In this document: in pieces, positions 1 through 8,063 of the stretch
Layout of the letters: each line of letters begins with the position of its first letter
How positions within the stretch are numbered: the stretch's first letter is position 1
Source: CALBPI01 sp038521865
GTDB lineage: Bacteria > Pseudomonadota > Gammaproteobacteria > Steroidobacterales > Woeseiaceae
Assembly (NCBI GenBank): GCA_038521865.1
Contig: JBCBKO010000001.1
Span: forward strand, 806,001-870,000
DNA: 64,000 bases
Reading direction: 5' to 3'
Position numbers and translations under genes: made by a program
The notes under the pieces: generated by a model
What the model saw: the letters and a program-made list of their open reading frames with translations, nothing else
What the model was told of the DNA's origin: nothing
Database searches by the model: none

Positions 1-1206
1 CGTCAAACCTGTTATCACGAAATTCGTCGAGAATACGCCGTTGATATTGGCGCGATTGATCACGCGGCGCTGCTTGACCGTGCGGAAGTTGCCCTCCTCA
101 TCAGGCCCCACACGTTCACTTTCGATGTAAAGCACGCCCATGGGGCGCTGCAGGTTTGCCTGTGTGGTCTCCAGCATGCGTTTGCCACCGACACTGTCGA
201 GTCTGACGCTGACCGAAGGTGACCCGTCGGTAAACCCTGCGCTCGCATCGATGATCTGGTCGCCTGAGGCGATCACCTCGCGTTTTAGCGTCACTTCACC
301 GCGGTTCACACCCCCCTCGATGAACGGGAACGTGTTGCCCCGGGAGGTCGCAGCGCCGGTTTCCACAAGACGGAACTCAAGCGTCGCAGTATTGCCGAGA
401 ATTCGGATAGCCTCGTTCGGATCCTGAATACCAGGCAGCTGCACCACGATCCGTTTCAGCCCCTGACGCTGTATGACTGGCTCAGCAACACCGAGCACGT
501 CGATCCTGTTGCGAAAGCTGGTCATGTTCTGCTCGATCGCAAAGTTTTGCCGCTCGCGGATCTGCGTCTCGCTGAGACTGACTCTGAGACTGCGCGCATC
601 GGTTTCGCTGACCACAAGATTAAGATCAATATCGCGCACGAGACTGCGTGCCGCTGCGAGATCCGCAGCATCTCGAACCTGAACAATGACACTGGTGTTC
701 TGAACGTTTACCCGATGCGAGATATCCGCATCACGAAGCGCCACTCGGAAATTGTCGCCGTAGGCCTTCATTAGGCTCGCGACCGCATCGTCAAGGTCAA
801 CCTCATAGAGCAAGTAGACACCACCGCGCAAATCCAGCCCCAGGCTCATCGGCGAGAGGCCAAGCGCCCGCAGCCACGCAGGTTGTTGTGGCGCGAGCGT
901 CTTCGCAAGACTCACACCCTCGAGATCGAGCGCCGACAGCTGCTCAAACGCAGCTGACTGGGTATCGATGTCGGTAAATGTGGCGAACAACTTGCCGTCC
1001 CGAAGGTATTGCTGGTCCGCCGCGGGCGTCACACCCGCTATCGCGCGTTCAACGCGTGCTGCTTCAGATTCATCGAGTGGTGTACCGTCGGCATTGCCGA
1101 CCTGCAGTGCGGGCAGGCTGCCATAAAAATTGGGCAGTGCCGTCAGCAGGCCGAACACAACGACACCAAGCACCAACAAGTGCTTCCAGAGTGGATAACG
1201 GTTCAT
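1..1206 (-). CDS. secD: Protein translocase subunit SecD, C-terminal part missing (window edge)
   Basis: SecD forms, with SecF and YajC, the proton-motive-force-driven accessory complex of the SecYEG translocon and helps pull proteins into the periplasm. The 402 visible codons start at an ATG (1206), preceded by TGAGGAA that overlaps the yajC stop. Residues 1-25 are the first membrane segment. LGLDLRGGV at about 122-130 is the hallmark of the SecD/SecF family and opens the first periplasmic domain. A second conserved stretch (RNRIDVLGVAEP) and a VVQLPG motif follow, as expected. The remaining membrane helices and presumably secF lie left of the window. It is the last visible gene of queA-tgt-yajC-secD, an order well known in Gammaproteobacteria. 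Confidence 0.95.
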   Translation of the reverse strand, partial: MNRYPLWKHLLVLGVVVFGLLTALPNFYGSLPALQVGNADGTPLDESEAARVERAIAGVTPAADQQYLRDGKLFATFTDIDTQSAAFEQLSALDLEGVSLAKTLAPQQPAWLRALGLSPMSLGLDLRGGVYLLYEVDLDDAVASLMKAYGDNFRVALRDADISHRVNVQNTSVIVQVRDAADLAAARSLVRDIDLNLVVSETDARSLRVSLSETQIRERQNFAIEQNMTSFRNRIDVLGVAEPVIQRQGLKRIVVQLPGIQDPNEAIRILGNTATLEFRLVETGAATSRGNTFPFIEGGVNRGEVTLKREVIASGDQIIDASAGFTDGSPSVSVRLDSVGGKRMLETTQANLQRPMGVLYIESERVGPDEEGNFRTVKQRRVINRANINGVFSTNFVITGLT

Positions 1207-1214
1207 GGGGTTCC

Positions 1215-1547
1215 TCAGGCGGCGTCGACAGTGCCTTTCGGCAGCACCGCCGCAATGGATACTCGCTGGACCTTCAATGATACATTCGGTGCGAACTCAA
1301 CCGTGACAAACTGCTCGGAAGTCTCGCGAACCACACCGACCAGACCACCGGCGGTCATGATTTCATCGCCGTTCGATACGCCTTCAACCAATTCCCGATG
1401 TTGCTTCTGGCGTTTTTGCTGCGGCCGAATCAACAGGAACCAGAACGCGACAAACAGAATGATCATCGGGAGGAAAAACCCCAGTGGGCTCTGCTGGGCG
1501 GCAGGTGCGCCTTGTGCCCAAGCGGTAGGAATCAGGAAATCCATCAT
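1215..1547 (-). CDS. yajC: Preprotein translocase subunit YajC
   Basis: This is a small (110 aa) inner-membrane protein of the SecDF-YajC complex. It has one membrane helix at about residues 22-42, rich in F, I and L, followed by the typical basic stretch RPQQKRQK and a cytoplasmic beta-rich tail with the family-typical GDEIMTAGG motif. Two ATGs are in tandem at the start, and I kept the first. Its stop lies 8 nt before the secD start and contributes to the secD ribosome-binding site, so the two are probably translationally coupled. Length and context fit the family exactly. Confidence 0.95.
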   Translation of the reverse strand: MMDFLIPTAWAQGAPAAQQSPLGFFLPMIILFVAFWFLLIRPQQKRQKQHRELVEGVSNGDEIMTAGGLVGVVRETSEQFVTVEFAPNVSLKVQRVSIAAVLPKGTVDAA

Positions 1548-1584
1548 GGCTGGTATCTAAATCCGCGGAAAAATGTGGCGCGCA

Positions 1585-2742
1585 TTATGCCACAGTCGCG
1601 CGTCCTGCCTCGTCTGAATCGAGAAATTTCCTAGCGAACTCGGGGAAAACGTCCTGTTCGATCGCCTCGCGGATCCGCGCCATCAGCCTCTGGTAGTAGC
1701 GAAGATTATGCAACGTGCCAAGCTGCGGCCCGAGCATCTCATTGCACTTGAACAAATGCTTGATGTAGGCGCGCGAGAAGTTTTGGCATGCGTAGCAATC
1801 ACAAGACTCATCAATCGGTCGTGTGTCCTTCTCGAATCTTGCATTCTTGATCTTGATCGTGCCTTCACTCGTGAAGAAGTAACCGTTGCGGCCGTGGCGC
1901 GTCGGCATGACACAGTCGAACATGTCCACACCCCTGGCGACCGCCTGCACGATGTCGGAGGGCGTACCCACACCCATAAGGTAGCGCGGTGAGTCACTAG
2001 GCATGATCGGTTGCAAGCCGTCGAGCACTGAGATCCGTTCGGACTCGGACTCGCCAACCGACAATCCGCCGATCGCATAACCATCAAAGCCGATGCTCTC
2101 GAGGCCGGCCAGCGAACGCCGGCGAAGATCGTCGTACATCCCCCCTTGAACGATCGCGAACAACGCATCGCCGCGTTCAGGCTCGTCGGACTTGAGTGCG
2201 TCGAAAGCACTGCGGCTGCGAGCAGCCCACCGCAGAGACAACTCCATCGAACGCTCAGCCTCCTCATGTGTCGCCGGATGGGGGGTGCACTCATCGAAAA
2301 TCATGGTGATGTCCGATCCGAGATCGTGCTGCACCTGCATGGACTTCTCCGGGGTCAGCATGATCCGATCGCCATTGACCGGGGATGCGAAGAGCACGCC
2401 CCCCTCACTCAGCTTGCGCAGCTCTGACAGACTGAACACCTGGAAGCCGCCAGAATCGGTCAGGATCGGTCTTTGCCAACCCATGAAATCGTGCAGCGAG
2501 CCGTGCTCGCGAACGACGCTCGTACCCGGTCGCAACATGAGATGGAACGTGTTTCCGAGAATGATTTCAGCACCCAGCGCCTCTACCTCGTCGGGTCGCA
2601 TCGCCTTGACGGTGCCGTATGTGCCCACGGGCATGAACACCGGCGTCTGGATCGTTCCACGCGCGAAACTCAACTCGCCACGCCTTGCGCCGCCGCTCGT
2701 CTGGTTCAAAGAAAACTTCAAGTCCTGCCCGCCGGTCGCCAC
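1585..2742 (-). CDS. tgt: tRNA-guanine transglycosylase (queuine/preQ1)
   Basis: TGT swaps guanine-34 in GUN-anticodon tRNAs for preQ1, the first tRNA-bound step of queuosine synthesis. Visible motifs are FMPVGTYGTVK near the N-terminus, the ILTDSGGFQVFSL block carrying the catalytic Asp, QGGMYDDLRR, MGVGTP and the zinc site CDCYAC plus a downstream His near residue 340. The length (about 385 aa) is normal. The start is uncertain. GTG at 2742 gives 385 residues and overlaps queA by 25 nt. A TTG at 2721 would begin exactly where E. coli TGT does (M-KF versus L-KF) and would overlap the queA stop as TTGA. QueA, the next enzyme in the pathway, is immediately upstream. Confidence 0.95.
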   Translation of the reverse strand: MATGGQDLKFSLNQTSGGARRGELSFARGTIQTPVFMPVGTYGTVKAMRPDEVEALGAEIILGNTFHLMLRPGTSVVREHGSLHDFMGWQRPILTDSGGFQVFSLSELRKLSEGGVLFASPVNGDRIMLTPEKSMQVQHDLGSDITMIFDECTPHPATHEEAERSMELSLRWAARSRSAFDALKSDEPERGDALFAIVQGGMYDDLRRRSLAGLESIGFDGYAIGGLSVGESESERISVLDGLQPIMPSDSPRYLMGVGTPSDIVQAVARGVDMFDCVMPTRHGRNGYFFTSEGTIKIKNARFEKDTRPIDESCDCYACQNFSRAYIKHLFKCNEMLGPQLGTLHNLRYYQRLMARIREAIEQDVFPEFARKFLDSDEAGRATVA

Positions 2743-3764
2743 AACAACATGGCGTCACCATAACTGAAGAATCGATATCGGTTTTGCACAGCGTGCCGAT
2801 AGGCGCCCATGATCCGCTCAACGCCCGCGAACGCCCCGACCAGCATCATCAAGGACGAACAGGGCAAGTGGAAATTGGTCATCAGCCCGTCCACAACCTG
2901 AAACTCAAATCCTGGCCGAATGAACAGATCTGTATCGCCTGAGCATGGCAACAGCTGCCCGCTCAAGGCTGCACTTTCCAGTGCTCGCATTGCGGTTGTG
3001 CCCACAGCGATCACACGCCCGCCGCGCTCTCGCGTCGCCGCTACGGCGTTTACAGTCGGCTCTGGCACCTCATACCATTCCTTATGCAACCTCCCGGTCG
3101 AGAGCTGCAATTCGCTCAACGGCTGAAACGTACCGGCAGCGACGTGCAATGTAACGCTCGTGCGCGATACGCCCTGCTCCTCTAGTGACTTCAGCAATGC
3201 TTCGTCAAAATGCAAGCCCGCGGTCGGCGCGGCAACGGCGCCAGGCGTCTTTGCGTAGACCGTCTGGTAGCGCTCCTGGTCAAGCGCCTCATCAGGTCGG
3301 TCGATGTAGGGCGGAAGCGGCATATGACCGGCCGTCTCTGTGACTGACTCAACCGAACGGTCAAATTGCAGCTCGAAAAAACGATCATCGCGCCCGAGCA
3401 ATGTCGCGCTCGCCACCGTCGCGCCAGATGAGTCGACAATTTCGATGGCCTCGCCGGTCGCCGGCTTGCGATTCGCGCGCAGCTGTGCACTCACCCGGTC
3501 CTCGGTCAGCTGGCGCTCCAGCAGCAACTCGATGTGTCCGCCCGTTGCTCGACGACCGAACAACCGAGCGGCTATCACCCGCGTGTTGTTGACGACGAGT
3601 AAGTCACCCTCGCGAAGCCATTCGTTCATCGACGCGACATTCGAGTCAATCAGACGCTCTGCGTCGACCGGCACGACGAGCAGCTTCGAGTCGGTACGCC
3701 GCTCTGTCGGGTAACGGGCGATCAGATGATCGGGGAGCTCATAGTCAAAGTCGTCGGGTTGCAT
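2718..3764 (-). CDS. queA: S-adenosylmethionine:tRNA ribosyltransferase-isomerase
   Basis: QueA transfers and isomerizes the ribose of SAM onto preQ1-modified tRNA to form epoxyqueuosine. The 348-residue protein opens with DFDYELPDHLIARYP, the standard QueA N-terminus, which is why the ATG at 3764 is chosen over an upstream ATG at 3809. Other family motifs are LLVVNNTRVIAARLFG, APTAGLHF, TLHVAAGTFQP, GTTAMRALES and TNFHLPCSSLMMLV, ending with FFSYGDAMLL. It is the first gene of the queA-tgt-yajC-secD unit. Two overlapping inverted repeats lie 37-76 nt upstream of its start. Confidence 0.96.
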   Translation of the reverse strand: MQPDDFDYELPDHLIARYPTERRTDSKLLVVPVDAERLIDSNVASMNEWLREGDLLVVNNTRVIAARLFGRRATGGHIELLLERQLTEDRVSAQLRANRKPATGEAIEIVDSSGATVASATLLGRDDRFFELQFDRSVESVTETAGHMPLPPYIDRPDEALDQERYQTVYAKTPGAVAAPTAGLHFDEALLKSLEEQGVSRTSVTLHVAAGTFQPLSELQLSTGRLHKEWYEVPEPTVNAVAATRERGGRVIAVGTTAMRALESAALSGQLLPCSGDTDLFIRPGFEFQVVDGLMTNFHLPCSSLMMLVGAFAGVERIMGAYRHAVQNRYRFFSYGDAMLLWRPAGRT

Positions 3765-3800
3765 GGCGCGAATGCTACCAGCCCGACTTGCAGGGTGGGA

Positions 3801-3840
3801 GGGACGCAACCCGATTGGATTGCGTCCCCAACTGTTGGGG
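3801..3840. other. Two mutually exclusive hairpins upstream of queA
   Basis: GGGACGCAA (3801-3809) pairs perfectly with TTGCGTCCC (3820-3828), giving a 9-bp stem with a 10-nt loop. CCCCAA (3826-3831) pairs with TTGGGG (3835-3840), giving 6 bp with a 3-nt loop. The two share 3826-3828, so they cannot both form fully. They lie between the PDZ gene stop (3860) and the queA start (3764), both on the minus strand. No T-run follows on the minus strand, so a simple rho-independent terminator is not clear. A leader or attenuator role is possible. Confidence 0.45.
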
Positions 3841-3859
3841 TCATTGGGCGACTAACGTT

Positions 3860-4864
3860 TCAGCCTCCCTGTCCGTAGCGAAACGTGTTCGAAGTCTCCG
3901 GCACCTCGATCTTGAGCGTCTTTGAGCGCCGCTTCCGCGTGATCTGCACTTCGAGTGTCTCACCCGATTCATACGAGCGCAGAATTCTCATTGCGTGATC
4001 GATATCGCCCGGCTTGCGGCCGCCGATACTGAGGATGACATCACCATCCTCGAATCCGAGCGCTTCGTTGGACGGTGCGCTCACGACCAGCAAACCCTCA
4101 TCGACACCGAAATAATCGCCGAGCGCCTCGGACAGCTCCACCAGCTCCATGTCGCCCCAGGTAGAGTCACCTTGGATGAACCAGAAAGGCTGCTCGACTT
4201 CCTGCGCGAGCTCAACCAGACCTCGCTCCGGGAAGACACCCTGACCATTAACAATGAACTCGCGAGTCTCGCCGGGCCCACCGTTGAAGGAAAAGACCTG
4301 GAAGTCACGCTCGACGTCCGCGAACAAATTCTCCTGCAGTTCGATCTGCTTGCTGAGTTCGTCGCCATCGCGCTCCAGCAATGCGGTGACGGTGTCTCCC
4401 GCCTCGCGATCAGACAATAACCCACCGATCCGCTCGATCGCCTCTTCGACCGATAGCTGGCGAAGGGACTCACCTTCCAGTGCGAGCAGCTCATCGCCCG
4501 CCTCGATACCCGCCGCCAACGCCGGACTGCCCGGCATTACGCGAACGATTTGCACACCGTCGCTATCACGAACGCCGTCAACTTCACGGACTGCAAGCTG
4601 CACGCCAAGGCGCGGGCGCCGCTGGGTATTGATCACCATGGTGCCTTCTGTCGGGATTCGCAGACTGCGAAGTCTTACCTGCCCCGACAACTGCGCCACC
4701 TCCTCGGCAGCCTCGGACAGCCGCATCTCCGCAGCCCGCAAACGCTCCTCCGCAACTCGCAACTCTGCTCCGACCTTCTCGCGGTCTGCTTCGCTTTCCT
4801 GTGCAAATACCGGCGCAGCAATCAGCGTTAACGCTACGCACCAGAGTCTCACAATATTCATCAT
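3860..4864 (-). CDS. Secreted double-PDZ protein of a sigma/anti-sigma operon
   Basis: The 334-residue protein has a signal peptide ending at about residue 21 (APVFA-Q), a charged, Glu/Ala-rich coiled coil at about 23-65, a first PDZ-like domain at about 85-177 (LGVQL, then GSPALAAGIEAGDELLALEG) and a second at about 245-322 (LGFEDGDVILSIGGRK). I see no Ser-protease triad and no metalloprotease motif, so it looks like a binding protein rather than a DegP-type enzyme. GAGG is 3 nt before the first ATG and 6 nt before the second (4861), which may be the true start. It sits 22 nt downstream of the anti-sigma-like gene in the same direction. A role in sensing or scaffolding for that system is inference. 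Confidence 0.8.
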   Translation of the reverse strand: MMNIVRLWCVALTLIAAPVFAQESEADREKVGAELRVAEERLRAAEMRLSEAAEEVAQLSGQVRLRSLRIPTEGTMVINTQRRPRLGVQLAVREVDGVRDSDGVQIVRVMPGSPALAAGIEAGDELLALEGESLRQLSVEEAIERIGGLLSDREAGDTVTALLERDGDELSKQIELQENLFADVERDFQVFSFNGGPGETREFIVNGQGVFPERGLVELAQEVEQPFWFIQGDSTWGDMELVELSEALGDYFGVDEGLLVVSAPSNEALGFEDGDVILSIGGRKPGDIDHAMRILRSYESGETLEVQITRKRRSKTLKIEVPETSNTFRYGQGG

Positions 4865-4886
4865 ATACCTCTCTCTATCTAAACCA

Positions 4887-5438
4887 TCAAAGCCATTGCT
4901 GCGTTTGCCGGCCGCTGCGCAAATCGACCAACGTATCCATCAAACCTACACGGCGTCGGAGCAATGCTTCTCGCTGCGCCTGATCAACTGCTGGACTCGC
5001 TAGCGCCACGTCGAGCATGGCAACTCTGTCTTCAAGCATCACGATTTGACCCGCCGATCGGACGTCGCGAACACGTCGGCGCTCTGGCAACGTCGCGTTG
5101 ACCTCGTCGAGCAATGCGGACTGAGCGATCAGCTTGCTGAGATCCGCAAATTCATCCGAAACCTTCGTTTCGGTTTGCTTAACGTCAGCCACGCTCGGAA
5201 CGTCACTCGCAGGCGTATCGGGCCAGTCCCATACCAAAAGCCCAACGCACATGGACAGCAGCGCGGCGGCTGCGATGGCCCAACGCATGGGCGCTGCTGA
5301 TGCCGATACCGACGACTGCTCCGTTTGCGCGACCAACTGATCAATACCCGCTAGCAGCTCCGAGCTTGGCTCAAGCTGGGGCAATTCCCGCAGCGCGCTA
5401 GCCACCGCTTTGTCCTGCTCTTGCTCGTACATACTCAT
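4887..5438 (-). CDS. Putative membrane anti-sigma factor
   Basis: The protein (183 aa) has an N-terminal cytoplasmic part (about 1-50) with the pattern ALRELPQLEPSSELL, one hydrophobic segment at about 52-70 and a periplasmic C-terminal half rich in charged helices. There is no HxxxCxxC zinc-binding anti-sigma motif, so it is not a ZAS-domain protein. The call rests mainly on position: it begins 10 nt after the ECF sigma gene, with a GAGGT site overlapping the sigma stop region, and is followed by the PDZ protein. By analogy with RseA-type systems it would hold the sigma factor at the membrane. Sequence alone does not prove this. Confidence 0.65.
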   Translation of the reverse strand: MSMYEQEQDKAVASALRELPQLEPSSELLAGIDQLVAQTEQSSVSASAAPMRWAIAAAALLSMCVGLLVWDWPDTPASDVPSVADVKQTETKVSDEFADLSKLIAQSALLDEVNATLPERRRVRDVRSAGQIVMLEDRVAMLDVALASPAVDQAQREALLRRRVGLMDTLVDLRSGRQTQQWL

Positions 5439-5448
5439 TTCGTTGACC

Positions 5449-6027
5449 TCAGCCTGCCGGGCAAGCCGCTCCTACCAGCGGCTCGGCCTCTGACTCATGA
5501 ATACGTCGCAATGCAGCCCTCGCACGCGACAGACTCGATTTGGAAAAACTCACGCTTTTGCCGGTGGCCTCAGCGATCTCCTGATGGGTGTATCCCTCTA
5601 CGTCGTAGAGCCATACAACGACGCGGTAGGTGTCGGGCAGTTGCTTCAGTGCCCGCGCGATGTCGTGCCCTACCGCAAACGCCTGCTCCGGCGTGCCCGC
5701 TCCCGCCAACTCCATCGTCTCCGGTATCGGGCTGACTTTGCGATTCCAGGCTGAACGCTGGTGCATAAGGCAACGGCTTACCGCAATACGCCGCACCCAG
5801 GTAGCAAGACTCGCGTCTCCCCGAAATCCGCTGAGGCCTCGAAGCACCTCCACGAAAGTCTCCTGGGTCAAATCGTCGGCGAGTGTTCTATCGCCGGTCA
5901 ATCGGTAGCACAGAGTCAGCACCGGAGCCGCGAATACGCGACAGACTTCGGACAAGGCCTTTCGATCGCCCGCACACGCTCGGCGCTGGGTCAATTCGTC
6001 AATTTGTACGCTGGAGAAGCCGCTCAT
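5449..6027 (-). CDS. RNA polymerase ECF sigma factor
   Basis: This is a 192-residue sigma-70 family group 4 (extracytoplasmic function) factor. Region 2 is visible in YRLTGDRTLADDLTQETF followed by FRGDASLATWVRRIA, the typical core-binding and -10 recognition helices. Region 4 is seen in LKQLPDTYRVVVWLYDVEG and HQEIAEATGKS, the -35 helix-turn-helix. ATG at 6027 is preferred over an upstream ATG at 6072 because it gives a normal N-terminus (MSGFSSVQIDELTQRR). It is the first gene of a three-gene unit with the membrane anti-sigma-like and PDZ genes. Divergent tRNA-Leu starts 111 nt away. The regulon cannot be read from the window. Confidence 0.9.
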   Translation of the reverse strand: MSGFSSVQIDELTQRRACAGDRKALSEVCRVFAAPVLTLCYRLTGDRTLADDLTQETFVEVLRGLSGFRGDASLATWVRRIAVSRCLMHQRSAWNRKVSPIPETMELAGAGTPEQAFAVGHDIARALKQLPDTYRVVVWLYDVEGYTHQEIAEATGKSVSFSKSSLSRARAALRRIHESEAEPLVGAACPAG

Positions 6028-6096
6028 GGTGGTGTTAGATGCGCTACCGATCCAAAAGGTCGCAGTGACCATATATTTTTTTCCACCGAATCGGGC

Positions 6097-6124
6097 TTAC
6101 CTTCGGACCGCTTTAGGCTAGAAT
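6097..6124 (+). promoter_or_regulatory. Candidate promoter of tRNA-Leu
   Basis: A -10-like TAGAAT (6119-6124) is preceded at 16 nt by a weak -35-like TTACCT (6097-6102). Transcription would begin near 6131, some 7 nt before the mature tRNA. The -35 match is poor, so the assignment rests on the -10 and the spacing to the tRNA. Confidence 0.45.
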
Positions 6125-6137
6125 TACGGCCTACACT

Positions 6138-6224
6138 GCCAGAGTGGTGGAATTGGTAGACACGAGGGATTCAAAATCCCTTGCTAGCAATAGCGTGTCG
6201 GTTCGAGTCCGACCTCTGGTACCA
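6138..6224 (+). tRNA. tRNA-Leu (anticodon CAA)
   Basis: This is an 87-nt class II tRNA including an encoded CCA end (6222-6224). The acceptor strands GCCAGAG (6138-6144) and CTCTGGT pair, with a G-U at the first position, and A is the discriminator. The anticodon stem AGGGA/TCCCT encloses the loop TTCAAAA, placing anticodon CAA at 6172-6174 (reads UUG). A long variable arm lies between the anticodon and T stems, and GGTTCGAGTCC is the T arm. It is preceded by a promoter-like TAGAAT. No duplicated 3' end or integrase is nearby, so it is not an obvious island attachment site. Confidence 0.97.
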
Positions 6225-6262
6225 CTATCCCTCAGCCTGATCTCCATCAAGGCGAGCGCAAC

Positions 6263-6799
6263 ATGAATTTTTGCTCCAACTGCGGTAGCGACAAGATCGC
6301 CCGCGCCATTCCCGAAGGCGACACCCGCGAGCGCTGGGTATGCCCGGACTGCGGCATGATCCACTACCAGAACCCGAACGTAGTGGTCGGGTGTGTGCCT
6401 GAGCGAGATGGCCAGATTCTGCTGTGCAAGCGTGCGATCGAGCCGCGCAAGGGTTATTGGACGGTGCCTGCCGGCTTCATGGAGCTGAAAGAGTCGATGG
6501 CGGAAGGGGCGGCACGCGAGACTCAGGAAGAGGCTCTGGCTGACGTGGAAATCCACCGCCTCTTTGCGGCAGTCGATGTACCGCACGCGGGTCAAGTGCA
6601 TGTCTTCTTCACCGCGTCGCTGATGTCGGACTTTGCCCCAGGGCCCGAGAGTCTTGAATGCAAGATGGTGGATCCAGCGGACATACCATGGGACGAGATT
6701 GCGTTTCCGAGCGGAACGTTCGCACTGCGCAAGTGGGTGGAAGATGCCGGACGAGACCGTGGCGTCCACCTTCATAAGGCCGAGCGTCGCATCTACTAA
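6263..6799 (+). CDS. Nudix hydrolase with N-terminal zinc ribbon
   Basis: The 178-residue protein has an N-terminal zinc ribbon (CSNCG at about 4-8, CPDCG at about 27-31) followed by a Nudix fold. The Nudix box runs from GFMELKE to REtQEE. The canonical Gly after REUXEE is replaced by Ala, while the metal-binding Glu residues are kept. The layout resembles NudC-like and other NUDIX proteins of proteobacteria, but the protein is shorter than NudC (about 257 aa). The substrate (a nucleotide sugar, dinucleotide or NAD-like compound) cannot be assigned. It lies between tRNA-Leu and the ferredoxin gene, in the same direction. Confidence 0.88.
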   Translation: MNFCSNCGSDKIARAIPEGDTRERWVCPDCGMIHYQNPNVVVGCVPERDGQILLCKRAIEPRKGYWTVPAGFMELKESMAEGAARETQEEALADVEIHRLFAAVDVPHAGQVHVFFTASLMSDFAPGPESLECKMVDPADIPWDEIAFPSGTFALRKWVEDAGRDRGVHLHKAERRIY

Positions 6800-6855
6800 T
6801 TGCAGCGCACAGGCGATACGATTTTAGTAATGATATTCAGAGTTAGGGACTGGTC

Positions 6856-7179
6856 ATGACATTTGTGGTCACACAAGCCTGCATCAAGTGCAAATACACC
6901 GACTGCGTCGAGGTCTGCCCGGTCGATTGTTTCCACGAAGGACCGAATTTTCTCGTCATCGACCCCGATGAGTGCATCGATTGCACGCTCTGCGAACCAG
7001 AATGCCCGGTCGAGGCGATTTACTCTGAAGACGAGATTCCTGCCGGACAGGAAAACTACCTGGAACTGAACGCGGAGCTATCCGCCCAGTGGCCGGTCAT
7101 CACCGAGGCGAAAGAGCCGCCGGCCGATGCAGATGACTGGAAAGACGTCGAAGACAAGCTCGAGTATCTGGAGCGCTAG
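6856..7179 (+). CDS. fdxA: 7Fe ferredoxin, FdxA type
   Basis: This low-potential electron carrier has one [3Fe-4S] and one [4Fe-4S] cluster. Nine cysteines (9, 12, 17, 21, 25, 40, 43, 46, 50) match the spacing of Azotobacter vinelandii ferredoxin I, including CxxC....CxxxCP and CIDCTLCEPECP. The acidic C-terminal extension to 107 aa is typical of the FdxA subgroup. The gene is 56 nt after the Nudix gene and ends one base before the convergent dsbC-like gene. The partner enzyme is unknown. Confidence 0.96.
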   Translation: MTFVVTQACIKCKYTDCVEVCPVDCFHEGPNFLVIDPDECIDCTLCEPECPVEAIYSEDEIPAGQENYLELNAELSAQWPVITEAKEPPADADDWKDVEDKLEYLER

Positions 7180-7959
7180 TTAGTTAGTCGCAGCCGCTGC
7201 TGCGCTCTCAGCCCCGGCATCACGCTCCAGCTCAGCAAGCAACACCTGCGCGGGGCGATATCCTTTGATCCAGGTGCCGTCCGCAAGAACGATAGCCGGA
7301 GTACCGCGCAGTCCCGCACGCACTGCCGTCATCACGTGCTCCTGGACCGGACCCGTGTCGCAATCGGTAACCGGCGGCAGGCTCTGGTCATTCTTGGCTC
7401 TTGTCATCGCATCTTGCTGATCCGCCGCACACCAAACCTGTTCGGCCTTTGTCCATGAAGGTGTGTTCGGGGAACCATGCGGCAACAGGAAATACTGGAT
7501 CGCGATACCTGCGTTGGTGTAGCTATCGATCTCCCTATGCATACGCCGGCAGAAGCCGCAATCGATATCCGTGAAAACCGACACCGTGTACTTCGGGTTT
7601 TCAGGACCGAAAACGATGCCCTCGATATCAATGTCCTGCAAAATTTCGCGTCTCAGAGCGGACATGCTGCGCTCGGTGATATCGACATCAGTCTCGAGAT
7701 CGAGAACGCTACCTTGAAGCAGATAACGGCCGTCGTTGGTCACATAAGCGACGTTGGCACCCTGTCGAATCTCATACAAACCTGGCACTTCCGACATGAC
7801 AATGTTTTCGATATCCACGCGCGGGAAGCGCTCCTTCACCTTAGTGCGCACAGACTCAAGCTGCGCGTCCGCAGACACCGTGGCCGAGCTTTCCTGTGCG
7901 GCGGAATCAGTGCTGGCAAATGCTAGACCGAGTACGGCAAAAAATGACAAGAATTTCAT
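7180..7959 (-). CDS. dsbC: Periplasmic disulfide isomerase, DsbC family
   Basis: DsbC proofreads disulfide bonds in the periplasm. The 259-residue protein has a signal peptide (to about residue 21), an N-terminal dimerization-type domain including YVTNDGRYLLQG, and a thioredoxin fold with the active site CGFC (Cys134 and Cys137) in the context FTDIDCGFCRRMH. A cis-Pro region (GTPAIVLADG) occurs near residue 220, as in the family. The length is slightly above E. coli DsbC. The gene lies 104 nt downstream of xerD on the same strand, an arrangement (xerD-dsbC) also seen in enterobacteria. No dsbD is visible here. Confidence 0.93.
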   Translation of the reverse strand: MKFLSFFAVLGLAFASTDSAAQESSATVSADAQLESVRTKVKERFPRVDIENIVMSEVPGLYEIRQGANVAYVTNDGRYLLQGSVLDLETDVDITERSMSALRREILQDIDIEGIVFGPENPKYTVSVFTDIDCGFCRRMHREIDSYTNAGIAIQYFLLPHGSPNTPSWTKAEQVWCAADQQDAMTRAKNDQSLPPVTDCDTGPVQEHVMTAVRAGLRGTPAIVLADGTWIKGYRPAQVLLAELERDAGAESAAAAATN

Positions 7960-8063
7960 GATCGGGGGACGCTCCGGGTTATGACATGGCCTAAGTTGAT
8001 GCGAACAACTCGCGCGAAGCGAGGGTACATCAATTGACCCGGGCGTTGAGTGAAATATTTCGT

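Noticed and set aside
3765..3859. PreQ1 riboswitch upstream of queA
   Set aside because: The two hairpins do not match known preQ1 aptamer patterns, and no pseudoknot-forming A-rich tail is visible.
4254..5003. 249-residue plus-strand frame across the PDZ and anti-sigma genes
   Set aside because: It is Ser/Arg-rich with no recognizable domain. The minus-strand genes have signal peptide, PDZ motifs and good spacing.
6138..6224. tRNA-Leu as an integration site
   Set aside because: No copy of its 3' end and no integrase or foreign genes are found downstream. The neighbours are ordinary chromosomal genes.
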